Below, in pieces: positions 7,117 to 15,965 of a DNA stretch of 64,000 nt. The stretch is from Prauserella flavalba. Lineage in GTDB: Bacteria > Actinomycetota > Actinomycetes > Mycobacteriales > Pseudonocardiaceae. The DNA lies in the NCBI RefSeq assembly GCF_003202235.1, contig NZ_MASU01000002.1:186001-250000 (forward strand). Direction: 5' to 3'. The notes beneath the pieces are model-generated. The model did not search any database. It saw only the letters and a list, made by a program, of their open reading frames with translations, and was not told where the DNA came from. Positions within the stretch are counted from its first letter, which is position 1. The number at the start of each line of letters is the position of its first letter. The translations under genes were made by a program, and so were the position numbers.

Positions 7117-8946
7117 ATGTGTGGAATCGTCGGCTACATCGGCAAGCGCGAGGCGGCGCCGATCCTGCTGGAGGGCCTGCAGCGGCTCGAATACCGGGGT
7201 TACGACTCGGCCGGTGTCGCGCTGGCCCACCGGGGCAGGCTCAGGGTGACCAAGGCCGCCGTGCGCGTCGGTGAGCTGCGCACGCTCGTGGGTGAGGACA
7301 ACCCCGCGCCGGTGGGCATCGCGCACACGCGCTGGGCCACCCACGGCGAGCCGACCGACGTCAACGCGCACCCGCACCTCGACGCGGAGGGCCGCATCGC
7401 CGTCGTCCACAACGGGATCATCGAGAACGCCGAGCAGCTGCGCGCGAAGCTCATCGCGAGCGGCGTCGAGTTCGCCTCCGACACCGACACCGAGGCGCTC
7501 GCGCACCTGATCGCCGCGCGACTGCGGGACGGCGCGGAGACGCTCGAGGACGCCGTGCGCGGCGCGCTGCACCAGGTGGAGGGCGCCTACGGCATCGTGG
7601 TGCTCGACGTCAAGAACCCGGGCGAGATCGTGGTCGCCCGCAACGGCAGCCCGATCGTGCTAGGCATCGGCGACGGGGAGATGTTCGTCGCCTCCGACCT
7701 CGCCGCGCTCGTGCGGCACACGCAGCGCGTGGTCTACCTCGACGACGGCGAGCTCGCCACGCTCAAGGCCGGTGACTACCGCACCAGCACGCTGCAGGCC
7801 AAGCGCACCGACAAGACGCCCACCGAGGTCGAGCTGTCCGACGAGGACTACCAGCTCGACGGCTACGCCGACTACATGCGCAAGGAGATCGGCGAGCAGC
7901 CGGAGGCCGTGCGGCGGGCCCTGCGCGGCAGGCTCGACGAGCGGTTCTCCACCGCGCGGCTCGGCGGCCTCCGCCTCGACCCGAGGGAGCTGCGCTCCAT
8001 CCGGCGCGTGAAGTTCCTCGGCTGCGGCTCGGCCTACTACGCGGGCCAGATCGGCGCCGGCCTCGTCGAGGAGCTGGCGCGGCTGCCCGCCGACGCCGAG
8101 CCCGCCTCGGAGTTCCGCTACCGCAACCCGGTGGTCGACCCCGAGACCCTGTACGTCGCCGTGAGCCAGTCCGGCGAGACCGCCGACACGCTCGCCGCCG
8201 TGCAGGAGCTCTCCCGCAAGGGCGGCCGCGTCATCGGTGCCGTGAACGCCGTGGCGAGCGCGATCGCCCGCGAGTGCGGCAGTGGCGTGTTCCTGCATGC
8301 GGGACCCGAGGTGTCGGTGGCCTCCACCAAGGCCGTCACGAACATGAACACGACGTTCGCGATGCTCGCCCTGCTGCTGGGCCGCGTGCGTGACCTCTCC
8401 GTCGCCGACGGGCGCCGCATCGTCGAGGGGCTCGACGCGCTGCCCGACCACATCGAGGAGGTCGTGCGCACGCAGGACGAGCCCATCGCCGAGGTCGCCC
8501 GCAAGTTCGCCGAGGCCAGGCACATGTTCTTCGTCGGGCGCGTGCGGGGCTGGCCCGTGGCGAGGGAGGGGGCGCAGAAGCTCAAGGAGATCTCCTACGT
8601 CCACGCCGAGGCATACCAGGCGGGCGAGCTCAAGCACGGGCCGATCGCGCTCATCGACCCCTCCATGCCGTCGGTGGTGATCGTTCCCGACGACGAGCTG
8701 CTGGTGAAGAACATCGGCACGATGGAGCAGATCAAGGCGCGCGGCGGCCCCGTGATCGCGGTGACCAACGCGCAGCTGCCCGAGGGCCTCGCCGACGCGG
8801 AGCTGCGCGTGCCGCGCACCGAGCCCGAGCTGGACCCGATCCTGTTCGGCATCCCGCTGCAGCTGCTCGCCTACCACCTCGCGACGGCGCTGGGCCGCGA
8901 CATCGACAAGCCGCGCAACCTGGCGAAGAGCGTCACCGTCGAGTGA
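7117..8946 (+). CDS. glmS: Glutamine--fructose-6-phosphate aminotransferase (isomerizing)
   Basis: Makes glucosamine-6-phosphate from fructose-6-phosphate and glutamine, the first step to UDP-GlcNAc and, in actinomycetes, also to mycothiol. The 609-residue protein begins MCGIVGYIGKREAAP, so Cys2 is the glutaminase nucleophile after Met removal. HTRWATHGEPTDVNAHPH follows near residue 70. Two SIS sugar-isomerase domains follow (GCGSAYYAG and SQSGETADT; later YVHAEAYQAGELKHG), ending in KPRNLAKSVTVE, the standard GlmS C-terminus. Full length and intact. Confidence 0.97.
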   Translation: MCGIVGYIGKREAAPILLEGLQRLEYRGYDSAGVALAHRGRLRVTKAAVRVGELRTLVGEDNPAPVGIAHTRWATHGEPTDVNAHPHLDAEGRIAVVHNGIIENAEQLRAKLIASGVEFASDTDTEALAHLIAARLRDGAETLEDAVRGALHQVEGAYGIVVLDVKNPGEIVVARNGSPIVLGIGDGEMFVASDLAALVRHTQRVVYLDDGELATLKAGDYRTSTLQAKRTDKTPTEVELSDEDYQLDGYADYMRKEIGEQPEAVRRALRGRLDERFSTARLGGLRLDPRELRSIRRVKFLGCGSAYYAGQIGAGLVEELARLPADAEPASEFRYRNPVVDPETLYVAVSQSGETADTLAAVQELSRKGGRVIGAVNAVASAIARECGSGVFLHAGPEVSVASTKAVTNMNTTFAMLALLLGRVRDLSVADGRRIVEGLDALPDHIEEVVRTQDEPIAEVARKFAEARHMFFVGRVRGWPVAREGAQKLKEISYVHAEAYQAGELKHGPIALIDPSMPSVVIVPDDELLVKNIGTMEQIKARGGPVIAVTNAQLPEGLADAELRVPRTEPELDPILFGIPLQLLAYHLATALGRDIDKPRNLAKSVTVE

Positions 8947-9018
8947 ACCGGTCGCCGTGGTCGGCACGGCGCTCGCCGAGCGGGGCCACCCGATCGTCGC
9001 GTGTGGACGGGTCGGCCA

Positions 9019-10077
9019 TCAGCGCGTGAACGACCTCGCCGCGTCCAGGAACACGTCGTTCTCCTCGGGGGTACTGATCGTCACGCGCACGCCGTCACCC
9101 GCGAACGGCCGCACCACGACCTTGTGCTCCAGCGCGTGCTGGGCGAACTCGACGGCGCGCTCGCCGAGCGGCAGCCACACGAAGTTCGCGTGCGTCTCGG
9201 GGACGTCGTAGCCGGCCGCCAGCAGCTCGTCGCGCACCCGCGCGCGCTCCCGCACCACGTCCGCGCACCGGGCGAGCAGCTCGTCCTTCGCGTCCAGCGA
9301 GGCGATCGCGGCCGTCTGAGCGAGCGTGTTGACGCTGAAGGCCACGTAGACCTTCCGCAGCGCCGTGATCACCTCCTCGGGCCCGACGGCGTAGCCGACG
9401 CGCAGGCCCGCGAGCCCGTAGGCCTTGGAGAACGTGCGCAGGACGGTCACGTTCGGCCGCGTCCGCACGAACTCCAGCCCGTCCGGCACGTCGCGGTCGG
9501 TGACGAACTCGCGGTAGGCCTCGTCGAGCACCACGAGGACGTCGGAGGGCACCTGGTCGAGGAAGCGCACCAGCGCGTCGCGGCGCACTGCCGTACCCGT
9601 GGGGTTGTTCGGGTTGCACACGAACACCACCCGCGTCTTCGGCGTGATCGCGGCGGCCATGGCGTCGAGGTCGTGGGTCTGCGAGGCGTCCAGCGGCACC
9701 CTCACGGCCTTCGCGTTGCCGACCTGCGTGACGATCGGGTACGCCTCGAACGAGCGCCACGCGAAGAGCACCTCCTCGCCCGGCTCGCACATGCCCTGCA
9801 CGAGCTGCTGGCACAGCGACACCGAACCGCAGCCAACGGCGATCCGCTCGACGGGCAGCTCCAGCTCTTTCGCCAGCCGCTCCGTCAGGGCCTGCGAGCC
9901 CATGTCGGGGTAGCGGTTCACCTGTGCCGTCGCGTGGGCGATCGCCTCGGCCACGCTGGGCAGGGGGCCGCCCGGCACCTCGTTGCTGGCCAGCTTGATC
10001 GCACCGGGCACTGTGCGGCCGGGCACGTACGCGGGCAACGCGGCCAGGTCGGCCCTCGTCGGGATGGCGGAGGACAT
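9019..10077 (-). CDS. hisC: Histidinol-phosphate/aromatic aminotransferase (HisC/Pat family)
   Basis: PLP-dependent class I/II aminotransferase of 352 residues. It has the HisC/Pat pattern [16 protein letters not shown] near the N-terminus, [23 protein letters not shown], and [18 protein letters not shown], where the Lys binds PLP, then Arg near NFVWLPLG. It lacks his-operon neighbours, which favours the second actinobacterial copy (like Rv3772) acting on aromatic amino acids, though histidine biosynthesis cannot be excluded. GAGGAG lies eight bases before the ATG. Convergent with glmS. Confidence 0.9.
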   Translation of the reverse strand: MSSAIPTRADLAALPAYVPGRTVPGAIKLASNEVPGGPLPSVAEAIAHATAQVNRYPDMGSQALTERLAKELELPVERIAVGCGSVSLCQQLVQGMCEPGEEVLFAWRSFEAYPIVTQVGNAKAVRVPLDASQTHDLDAMAAAITPKTRVVFVCNPNNPTGTAVRRDALVRFLDQVPSDVLVVLDEAYREFVTDRDVPDGLEFVRTRPNVTVLRTFSKAYGLAGLRVGYAVGPEEVITALRKVYVAFSVNTLAQTAAIASLDAKDELLARCADVVRERARVRDELLAAGYDVPETHANFVWLPLGERAVEFAQHALEHKVVVRPFAGDGVRVTISTPEENDVFLDAARSFTR

Positions 10078-10184
10078 CGGATGCGCTCCTCGGGGTCGGA
10101 AGGGTTTCGCCGTTCAACCTATCTCGCCGCATATCTGCCAGCTCACGTTGACTGGGACACCACTATCGGTGGTTGAGTGGGTAC

Positions 10185-10835
10185 ATGACGCAGACGTACA
10201 CCGAGGACTACCGGCACGAGGACGGCCGCACCGCGAGGCTCACCTTCGCGGAACCGGATGGCGCCGTGCGAGGTGGTCTCGTCGTGCTGCACGAGGCGGA
10301 GGGCGTCACCGACACGGTGCGGCTGCTCGTCTCGGGGCTCGCGGGAGAGGGCTGGCTGGCCGTCGCTCCCCACATCGTGGCCGCCGGTGCGCCGCTGACC
10401 GGCCAGGACGTGCTCGCGGCCACCGACGTCACGCTCGCGTGGCTCGTGGAACGCGGCGTGCGCGCCGACCTGATCGGCGTCGTCGGGTTCGACACGGGCG
10501 GCACGGCCGCGCTCGTGGTGGCCGCCAGCCGCAAGCTCGGCGCCGCGGTGAGCGTCGGCGGGCACGCCGTCAGCACTCCCGCGTCCGACGAGCTGCCCCC
10601 GCTGGTGGAGATCGCGGGCAGGCTCACCAGCCCGTGGCTCGGCATGTACGGCGACGACGGCGACGTGGCGGGCGAGCTCGCGGTCGAGCGGCTGCAGGAG
10701 GCTGCGTCGGCGGCGAAGGTGGCCACCAACGTCGTCCGCTACCCGGGCGCCAGTCACCGCTTCGACGCCGACCCGGCCGCCGCGGCGGAGGCGTGGCAGC
10801 GCACGCTCGACTGGTTCGACGCGTACCTGCGCTGA
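10185..10835 (+). CDS. Dienelactone-hydrolase-like alpha/beta hydrolase with Asp at the nucleophile elbow
   Basis: The 216-residue protein has the dienelactone hydrolase fold: LVVLHEAEGV near residue 32, the elbow VVGFDTGGTAAL near residue 99, a GDDGDV acid segment and a GASHRF histidine. In dienelactone hydrolases the elbow reads GxCxGG or GxSxGG; here residue 103 is Asp. An Asp nucleophile is known in haloalkane dehalogenases and epoxide hydrolases, so altered chemistry is possible. ATG 10185 is used; a TTG four codons upstream is an alternative. A short repeat CCAC-N5-GTGG lies just before the gene. Confidence 0.8.
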   Translation: MTQTYTEDYRHEDGRTARLTFAEPDGAVRGGLVVLHEAEGVTDTVRLLVSGLAGEGWLAVAPHIVAAGAPLTGQDVLAATDVTLAWLVERGVRADLIGVVGFDTGGTAALVVAASRKLGAAVSVGGHAVSTPASDELPPLVEIAGRLTSPWLGMYGDDGDVAGELAVERLQEAASAAKVATNVVRYPGASHRFDADPAAAAEAWQRTLDWFDAYLR

Positions 10836-10918
10836 ACAGGTAGAACCCGGCGAATCGATCGTCGGCACCCCCGTTTCGCAGTACAGTTCTGCGTGCACGA
10901 GTCTTTGGGGGTGCCGTC

Positions 10919-11371
10919 GTGACCGATCCTTCCGCCCAACCCGTTCCCATGCTGGCGCCCGGCGCAGCGTTCGCGTCGGGCGCCGCCGCAGCGCTGGCCC
11001 CGGTCGCCGAGGACCTCGAGACGGTCCACGACCAGGTGCGCACCGGTGAGCTGAAGCTCGATCCCGATGCGGCCCACCGCTTGCTGGCGTCGATCACCGC
11101 CGTGCAGTCGAGGGTGCACACCTTGATCGCCGACTGCGGTGAGCGCATCGACCGGCCGCTGCGGTTCGGGGACAACTTCGTCGGCCGCACGATGGGCGAA
11201 CGGTTGCGTGGCGCGGCGTCGGGTGGGGCCGGTGCCGCGCTGCCCGTGCTGGAGGAATTCGCGCGTCAGCTGGAGAGGCTCGACGAGATCGTGCGGCGCG
11301 CGGCCGGGCTGATCGCCGAGGCCGACACCGACGCGAGCGAACGGCTCACCCGGCTCGGGGAGGTGGACTGA
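10919..11371 (+). CDS. Small helical protein of a type VII secretion-type cassette
   Basis: The 150-residue, Ala-rich helical protein has no recognisable catalytic motif. Two long helices (about 25-75 and 95-145) with spaced acidic and Leu residues suggest a helical-hairpin partner like PE/Esx proteins, but there is no WxG motif. It overlaps the next gene (TGATG), which encodes a PPE-like protein, and EspG follows. The position suggests that it pairs with or escorts the PPE-like protein; this is inference. GTG start. Confidence 0.65.
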   Translation: MTDPSAQPVPMLAPGAAFASGAAAALAPVAEDLETVHDQVRTGELKLDPDAAHRLLASITAVQSRVHTLIADCGERIDRPLRFGDNFVGRTMGERLRGAASGGAGAALPVLEEFARQLERLDEIVRRAAGLIAEADTDASERLTRLGEVD

Positions 11372-12444
11372 TGCAACGCGAGCCGGTGCACTGCCTGCCC
11401 TACCCGTGGCCCCGGCCAGAGCCGGAACCCGAACCCGGCGACCTCGGCCAGTACGTGAACTGGCGGACCTACTCGCACCGCGAGCTGTACGACATGGCCA
11501 CCACCGGGCTCGACCTGGAGGGCGCCACCGAGGTGGCGGCGCAGTGGTCCCGGCTCGGCGGCGAGCTGGACGAGATCGGACAGGAACTGCGCAAGGCGCT
11601 GCGGGAGGCCGCCGACGGCTGGCAGGGTGCCTCGGCCGAGGAGGCGAGGGGCAAGGTCGAGCAGCTCGCGGGCTGGACGGAGGAGTCGGCGGCGGGCAGC
11701 GCGGTGGTCTCCGGCTGCGTGAGCGAGCAGGCCGCGCTGGCCGCGACGGCGAAGCGCAACATGCCGGAGCCGCCGCCGGCCGTGGAGGTTTTCCTGCCCA
11801 CCCCGCAGGTGCCCCAGGAGTACTGGCGCACCGCACCCGACCTGGTGGCCGACCCGGCGCCCGAGCGGGAGGAGTCGCGGCAGCTGCACCAGCAGGCCGC
11901 CGAGGTGATGGAGCAGTACCAGCGTGACTCCAACGAGCTGTACGGCCGCGTGCCTGCGTTCCAGAGCCCGGATCCGGAGTCGTTGCTGCTGCGGGAACCC
12001 GACCCGCCGCCTCCTCCTCCCCGGGAGCCCGGGCCGAAGCCTGAACCGGCGCCGGACGACGGCACGACGGCGAGTTCCGTCAGTCCGGTCGCGCCTGTCG
12101 CCGGTGGCACGTCCGCGCCCGGCTCACCGGGTGGCGGCACGGTCACGCCGATGACGCCGGGGCAGCAGAGCGGCGGCGAACAGCCGGGAGCCGGTCCGCG
12201 CGCGGGTGCGGCGGCGCCGAGCGGACAGGCCGCGCCTCCCGCCGCCGCGGCGACCGCCGGCCCGCGTGGTGGAGCGGTGCCCGGCGCGATGCCGATGGGT
12301 GCCGCCGCCGGTGCTCGCCCCGGCGGGGACGACGACGTCGAACGCAAGTCGCCGTCGTACCTCCAGGAGGAGGACGACCTGTGGGGTCCGCAGGTGCCGG
12401 TGGTTCCGCCGGTGCTCGGCGAGGGTCCGCGCGGAGGCTGGTGA
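11371..12444 (+). CDS. PPE/WXG-like protein with long proline-rich tail
   Basis: The 357-residue protein starts with a Pro-rich lead, then a helical domain (about 45-160) containing ADGWQG (Trp84, Gly86) at a helix turn, like the WxG motif of ESX substrates. LHQQAAEVMEQYQRDSNELYGRVP follows. From about residue 200 it is a low-complexity Pro/Gly/Ala/Thr tail, ending in an acidic stretch and a Pro/Val-rich end. It is probably exported by a type VII system encoded elsewhere. Translation is coupled to the upstream gene, and the EspG gene begins directly after its stop. Confidence 0.8.
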   Translation: MQREPVHCLPYPWPRPEPEPEPGDLGQYVNWRTYSHRELYDMATTGLDLEGATEVAAQWSRLGGELDEIGQELRKALREAADGWQGASAEEARGKVEQLAGWTEESAAGSAVVSGCVSEQAALAATAKRNMPEPPPAVEVFLPTPQVPQEYWRTAPDLVADPAPEREESRQLHQQAAEVMEQYQRDSNELYGRVPAFQSPDPESLLLREPDPPPPPPREPGPKPEPAPDDGTTASSVSPVAPVAGGTSAPGSPGGGTVTPMTPGQQSGGEQPGAGPRAGAAAPSGQAAPPAAAATAGPRGGAVPGAMPMGAAAGARPGGDDDVERKSPSYLQEEDDLWGPQVPVVPPVLGEGPRGGW

Positions 12445-13203
12445 GTGCACGACGAGAGCACCGGCTGGCTCAGCCTGCACCCCGGTGAGCTGTACCTGAT
12501 CTGGACCGAGCTGGGGCTGGGTGAGCTTCCCGCCGTGCTGGAGATCCCGCACGTGGGGCGCACGGCGTCGGCCCGCGCCGAGCTGGTCGAGCTCGCCGAC
12601 AGGGCGCTGGCCGAGCGAGGGCTCGGCACTGTCGCCCGCCCCGCCCGCGACCTGGCCGACCTGCTGCGCGCGCTGGCCGCGCCCGAGCTGTCGCTCGACC
12701 TTGAGGTGACCGGCGACGGGACCGTGTTCCGCGGTGCCGGTGCCTCCGGCGCGTACGGCGACGTGGCGGCCGGTGCCGGCGACGGCGAGGTGCGGCTCGG
12801 CCCGGTACGCAGGACGGCGCTGGTGGAGACAATGCTGACGTCGGTATCCCCGCTGCAGGCCGGCATCGGCGGCCCGGGCAACATCCGGTTCGCCGACTAC
12901 CGCAGGGCCTGTCGGGTGGCCGAGTACGAGGGCTCGACCGGGTTCCTGGACGTGCTGCGCGACGCGGGTGTGCGGGCCGCCGAAGCGAACACGCTTCTGC
13001 GGGCCGTCAGCGGACCATCCGGTTCCGGGCGGTTCGGCGCGAGCGCACGGGCGAGCGGCCGCGCGCCGAGCACGGTCAACTGGGTCGACACCGAGCACGG
13101 CCGGTACGCCCTGCGCAGGCACGGCGACTGGGTCACGGTGACGCCGGTCGATCCAGCGCGATTGCTGACGATGGCGCAGGAAATGGCCTCGGATCTGGCC
13201 TAA
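12445..13203 (+). CDS. espG: EspG-family type VII secretion chaperone
   Basis: EspG proteins are cytosolic chaperones that bind the tip of PPE proteins and deliver them to the ESX machinery. The 252-residue product has the family layout: an N-terminal strand/helix region (TELGLGELPAVLEIPHVG), the central segment GPVRRTALVETMLTSV, GPGNIRFADYRRA near residue 150, and a C-terminal strand set (HGRYALRRHGDWVTVTP). Its GTG follows the PPE-like gene stop with no gap, and GGAGG lies upstream. No EccB-E, EccA or mycosin gene is present in the window. Confidence 0.85.
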   Translation: MHDESTGWLSLHPGELYLIWTELGLGELPAVLEIPHVGRTASARAELVELADRALAERGLGTVARPARDLADLLRALAAPELSLDLEVTGDGTVFRGAGASGAYGDVAAGAGDGEVRLGPVRRTALVETMLTSVSPLQAGIGGPGNIRFADYRRACRVAEYEGSTGFLDVLRDAGVRAAEANTLLRAVSGPSGSGRFGASARASGRAPSTVNWVDTEHGRYALRRHGDWVTVTPVDPARLLTMAQEMASDLA

Positions 13204-13213
13204 AGTGCGGCGT

Positions 13214-15193
13214 ATGAGTGCTGACGCCGAGGTCGGAGAGGTGTTGTGGCAGCCCTCTCCCGAGCACATCGCCGAGACCAGGATCGAGGACTTCCGCCGG
13301 TGGCTGAGCACCGAGCGCGGCGTGACCACCAGGGACTACCAGGAACTCTGGGAGTTCTCCACGGGATCGCTCGGTGACTTCTGGTCGGCCGTCGCCGACT
13401 ACCTCGGGGTGCGCTGGCACGAGCAGCCCGGCGCGGTGCTGTCGGGGCTGGAGATGCCGGGCGCGCGGTGGTTCGAGGGCGCGACGCTGAACTACGCGGA
13501 GCACGCCCTGTCCGGCGGCGTCGCGGGCGCGGAGAAGGCCGACGGCGACCTCGCGGTGATCTTCCAGCGCGAGGACGGCCTCGAAGACCGGCTCACCTAC
13601 GGCGAGCTGCGGTCCCGGGTCGCCGCGGCGCGGGCTGCGTTCGTGGCGCTGGGCGTCGGCAAGGGCGACCGTGTGGTGGCGCTCGCGCCGAACTGCCCGC
13701 AAACGCTCGTGGCCTTCCTCGCCGCGGCGAGCCTGGGGGCCACGTGGTCGTCGTGCTCGCCGGACTTCGGCGTGCGCGCGATCGCCGACCGGTTCACCCA
13801 GATCGAGCCGAAGGTGCTCCTCGCCGTCAACGGCTACGTGTACAACGGCAGGTCGTTCGACGTCCGGCCGACCGTGGAGGAGCTGCGCGGGAAACTGCCG
13901 GGGCTCGCGGCGACGGTGCTGATCGACTACGAGGGCGGCGGCGCCATCCCGGACGCGCTCGGCTGGGACGCGCTCCTCGCCGAGCACGCGGGTGCCGAGC
14001 TCGCGTTCGAGCCCGTCGAGTTCGACCACCCGCTGTGGGTCCTGTACTCGTCGGGCACGACGGGCCTGCCGAAGGGGATCGTGCAGGGCCACGGCGGGAT
14101 CACGGTCGAGCACCTCAAGGCGCTCGCGTTGCAGTGCGATCTCGGCCCGGGGGAGCGGTTCTTCTGGTTCACCACGACGGGCTGGATGATGTGGAACTTC
14201 CTCATCTCCGGGCTGCTCGTCGGCTCGACGATCGTGCTGTTCGACGGCAGCCCCGGGCATCCCGACCTGCGGACGCTGTGGCGGCTGGCCGAGCGCCACC
14301 GGGTGACGTACTTCGGCACGTCGGCTCCGTTCGTGCAGAGCTGCCTCAAGGCGCACCTGAAGCCGTCGGAGGAGTTCGACCTGTCGGCGATGCGGGCGCT
14401 GGGATCCACGGGGGCGCCGCTGAGCGTGGAGGGCTTCCGCTGGATCGCCGACGCGATCGGTCCGCACGTGCAGATCTGCTCGGTGTCGGGCGGGACCGAT
14501 CTGTGCACGGCGTTCGTGGGTTCGTCGCCGGACCTGCCGGTGTGGCTCGGTGAGCTGTCGTGCCGGTGCCTCGGCGCGGCCGTGGAGGCCTACGACGAGG
14601 CGGGCAAGCCGGTGGTCGACCAGGTCGGTGAGCTGATGATCACCAAGCCGATGCCGTCGATGCCGGTGTTCTTCTGGAACGACCCGGACGGCAGGCGCCT
14701 GCGGGAGGCGTATTTCGAGGAGTTCCCCGGCAAGTGGAGGCACGGAGACTGGATCAAGATCACACCGCGAGGCTCGGCGATCATCTACGGGCGCAGCGAC
14801 TCGACCCTCAACCGGGGCGGCGTGCGGATGGGCACGGCGGAGTTCTACCGGGTCGTGGAGGGTTTCGAGGAGGTCCAGGACTCGCTGGTCATCGATACCT
14901 CCGCCAACGAGGAGGGTGAGCTGCTGTGCTTCCTGGTCCTCGCCGAAGGGGCGACGCTGGAGGCGGTGGAGCCGTCACTGCGCAAGGAACTGCGAAAGGA
15001 GCTCTCACCCAGGCATGTTCCGGACCGGTTCGTGGTGGTCGACGAGGTCCCGCGCACGCTGAACGGCAAGAAGTGCGAGGTCCCGGTGAAGAAGATCCTC
15101 AAAGGCGTCGCCCCGGACCGAGCGGTCAGCCGCGACGCGCTCGCGAACCCGAGCTCCCTGGCCCCCTTCGTGGCTCTCGCTCACCGAGAATGA
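13214..15193 (+). CDS. aacS: Acetoacetate--CoA ligase
   Basis: Activates acetoacetate to acetoacetyl-CoA. The 659-residue adenylate-forming enzyme has the long N-terminal domain of this family (SLGDFWSAVADYLG, GARWFEGATLNYAEHAL), the P-loop YSSGTTGLPKGIV, FFWFTTTGWMMWNFL, GGTDLCTAFVG, and a C-terminal NRGGVRMGTAEFYRVVE followed by NGKKCEVPVKKIL carrying the catalytic Lys. Length and motifs fit acetoacetyl-CoA synthetase better than acetyl-CoA synthetase. ATG 13214 is used; a GTG three codons upstream is possible. A tRNA pair follows. Confidence 0.93.
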   Translation: MSADAEVGEVLWQPSPEHIAETRIEDFRRWLSTERGVTTRDYQELWEFSTGSLGDFWSAVADYLGVRWHEQPGAVLSGLEMPGARWFEGATLNYAEHALSGGVAGAEKADGDLAVIFQREDGLEDRLTYGELRSRVAAARAAFVALGVGKGDRVVALAPNCPQTLVAFLAAASLGATWSSCSPDFGVRAIADRFTQIEPKVLLAVNGYVYNGRSFDVRPTVEELRGKLPGLAATVLIDYEGGGAIPDALGWDALLAEHAGAELAFEPVEFDHPLWVLYSSGTTGLPKGIVQGHGGITVEHLKALALQCDLGPGERFFWFTTTGWMMWNFLISGLLVGSTIVLFDGSPGHPDLRTLWRLAERHRVTYFGTSAPFVQSCLKAHLKPSEEFDLSAMRALGSTGAPLSVEGFRWIADAIGPHVQICSVSGGTDLCTAFVGSSPDLPVWLGELSCRCLGAAVEAYDEAGKPVVDQVGELMITKPMPSMPVFFWNDPDGRRLREAYFEEFPGKWRHGDWIKITPRGSAIIYGRSDSTLNRGGVRMGTAEFYRVVEGFEEVQDSLVIDTSANEEGELLCFLVLAEGATLEAVEPSLRKELRKELSPRHVPDRFVVVDEVPRTLNGKKCEVPVKKILKGVAPDRAVSRDALANPSSLAPFVALAHRE

Positions 15194-15221
15194 CCAGGTC
15201 ACAGGGTTAATCGGGGGTGCT

Positions 15222-15251
15222 TTGTGGTGGGTCCGGAGGCGTGTGTACTCT
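15222..15251 (+). promoter_or_regulatory. Candidate promoter for tRNA-Ser
   Basis: TTGTGG at 15222-15227, an 18-base spacer and TACTCT at 15246-15251 (TAnnnT type) place a start point about 15 bases before the mature tRNA. Plausible housekeeping promoter; motif reading only. Confidence 0.4.
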
Positions 15252-15274
15252 ATGTTGGCAGTGGTCGCGACCTG

Positions 15275-15364
15275 GGAGGCTTCGCCTAGTCTGGTCTATG
15301 GCGCCGCACTGCTAATGCGGTTGGGGGTAACCCCCCCTCCCGGGTTCAAATCCCGGAGCCTCCG
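15275..15364 (+). tRNA. tRNA-Ser(GCT)
   Basis: The acceptor stem GGAGGCT (15275-15281) pairs with AGCCTCC (15357-15363). The anticodon loop reads CTGCTAA with anticodon GCT, a long variable arm (TGGGGGTAACCCCCC) marks a class II tRNA, and the T-arm contains GGGTTCAAATCCC. About 90 nt, CCA not encoded. Intact cloverleaf by eye. Confidence 0.95.
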
Positions 15365-15369
15365 CCGGG

Positions 15370-15386
15370 GCTCGGCCTAGCCGAGC
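15370..15386 (+). terminator. Inter-tRNA hairpin
   Basis: GCTCGGC-CTA-GCCGAGC is a perfect seven-pair hairpin six bases after tRNA-Ser, followed by a second GC-rich hairpin (CCGACC/GGTCGG). There is no U tract, so this may be a processing structure instead of an intrinsic terminator. Confidence 0.4.
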
Positions 15387-15421
15387 ACCACCCCGACCCC
15401 GGTCGGGAACAACTGAACACT

Positions 15422-15494
15422 GCGCCCGTAGCTCAACGGATAGAGCATCTGACTACGGATCAGAAGGTTAGGGGTTCGAATCCCTTCGGGCGCG
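15422..15494 (+). tRNA. tRNA-Arg(ACG)
   Basis: The acceptor stem GCGCCCG (15422-15428) pairs with CGGGCGC (15487-15493). The D-arm is AGCTCAACGGATAGAGC, the anticodon stem-loop is CTGACTACGGATCAG with anticodon ACG, and the T-arm is AGGGGTTCGAATCCCTT. About 73 nt, CCA not encoded. An integrase stump follows downstream, so its 3' end is a likely integration site. Confidence 0.95.
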
Positions 15495-15503
15495 CAGCAT
15501 GAA

Positions 15504-15530
15504 AAACCCGCTCTGAGCAGCGGGTTTCTT
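15504..15530 (+). terminator. Intrinsic terminator after tRNA-Arg
   Basis: AAACCCGCT (15504-15512), a six-base loop and AGCGGGTTT (15519-15527) form a perfect nine-pair stem ending in a T-rich run, ten bases after the mature tRNA end. Confidence 0.85.
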
Positions 15531-15586
15531 GCTGTTCAGGCGTCTTACAGTCCTGTGGCTGTTGGTCTTCAGGCAGTAGTCGGCGT

Positions 15587-15828
15587 CTCGGAAACGCGCT
15601 CCAGGTGCGTGTGTCGGCCGGCAAGGACCCATCGACTGGGGAGCGGATCGTGCTCGTCGAGTCGGTGAGGATCGAGAAGCCGGGTAACGAGCGTTCCGAG
15701 CGAGCCGCCCGCAAGGAAGCCGAGAAGGCGTTGACCAAGTTGCAGGGCGAGGCCGACGAGCTGAAGGTCGCGCGGACGAAGTCGACGTTCGGCGCTCTGC
15801 TCGATCGTTGGCTCGCCGCAGGCCCAGG
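15587..15828 (+). pseudogene. N-terminal stump of a phage-type tyrosine integrase
   Basis: The frame at 15605 reads LQVRVSAGKDPSTGERIVLV, then RAARKEAEKALTKLQGEADE and ARTKSTFGALLDRWLA. This is the arm-binding domain and the start of the core-binding domain of actinophage or ICE integrases. No proper start codon precedes it, and integrase similarity stops after LLDRWLA, so the catalytic domain is gone. It lies 57 bases after the tRNA-Arg terminator, the usual place for an integrase next to its attachment site. A relic of an excised or eroded element; non-functional. Confidence 0.75.
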
Positions 15829-15965
15829 GGGCCACGGGTGCGTGACTTGGGGTGGTGGTCGGGAGCAGGGTTGATCTTGCCGGGTCGGGGTGGAAATCGG
15901 GCACCTTCAGGGCAATGCCGCGAAGTTGCCCCTCGCGGCGTTCCCGGGCCGTTTACTCTCCTCGC

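Noticed and set aside
8947-9018. Short reading resembling a dinucleotide-binding fragment (VAVVGTALAERGHPIVACGR)
   Set aside because: Only about 25 residues between glmS and hisC, with no start, no downstream continuation and overlap with the hisC 3' end.
15605-15874. Functional 89-residue protein
   Set aside because: It is the truncated arm-binding part of an integrase whose last 15 or so residues are unrelated readthrough; listed as a pseudogene instead.
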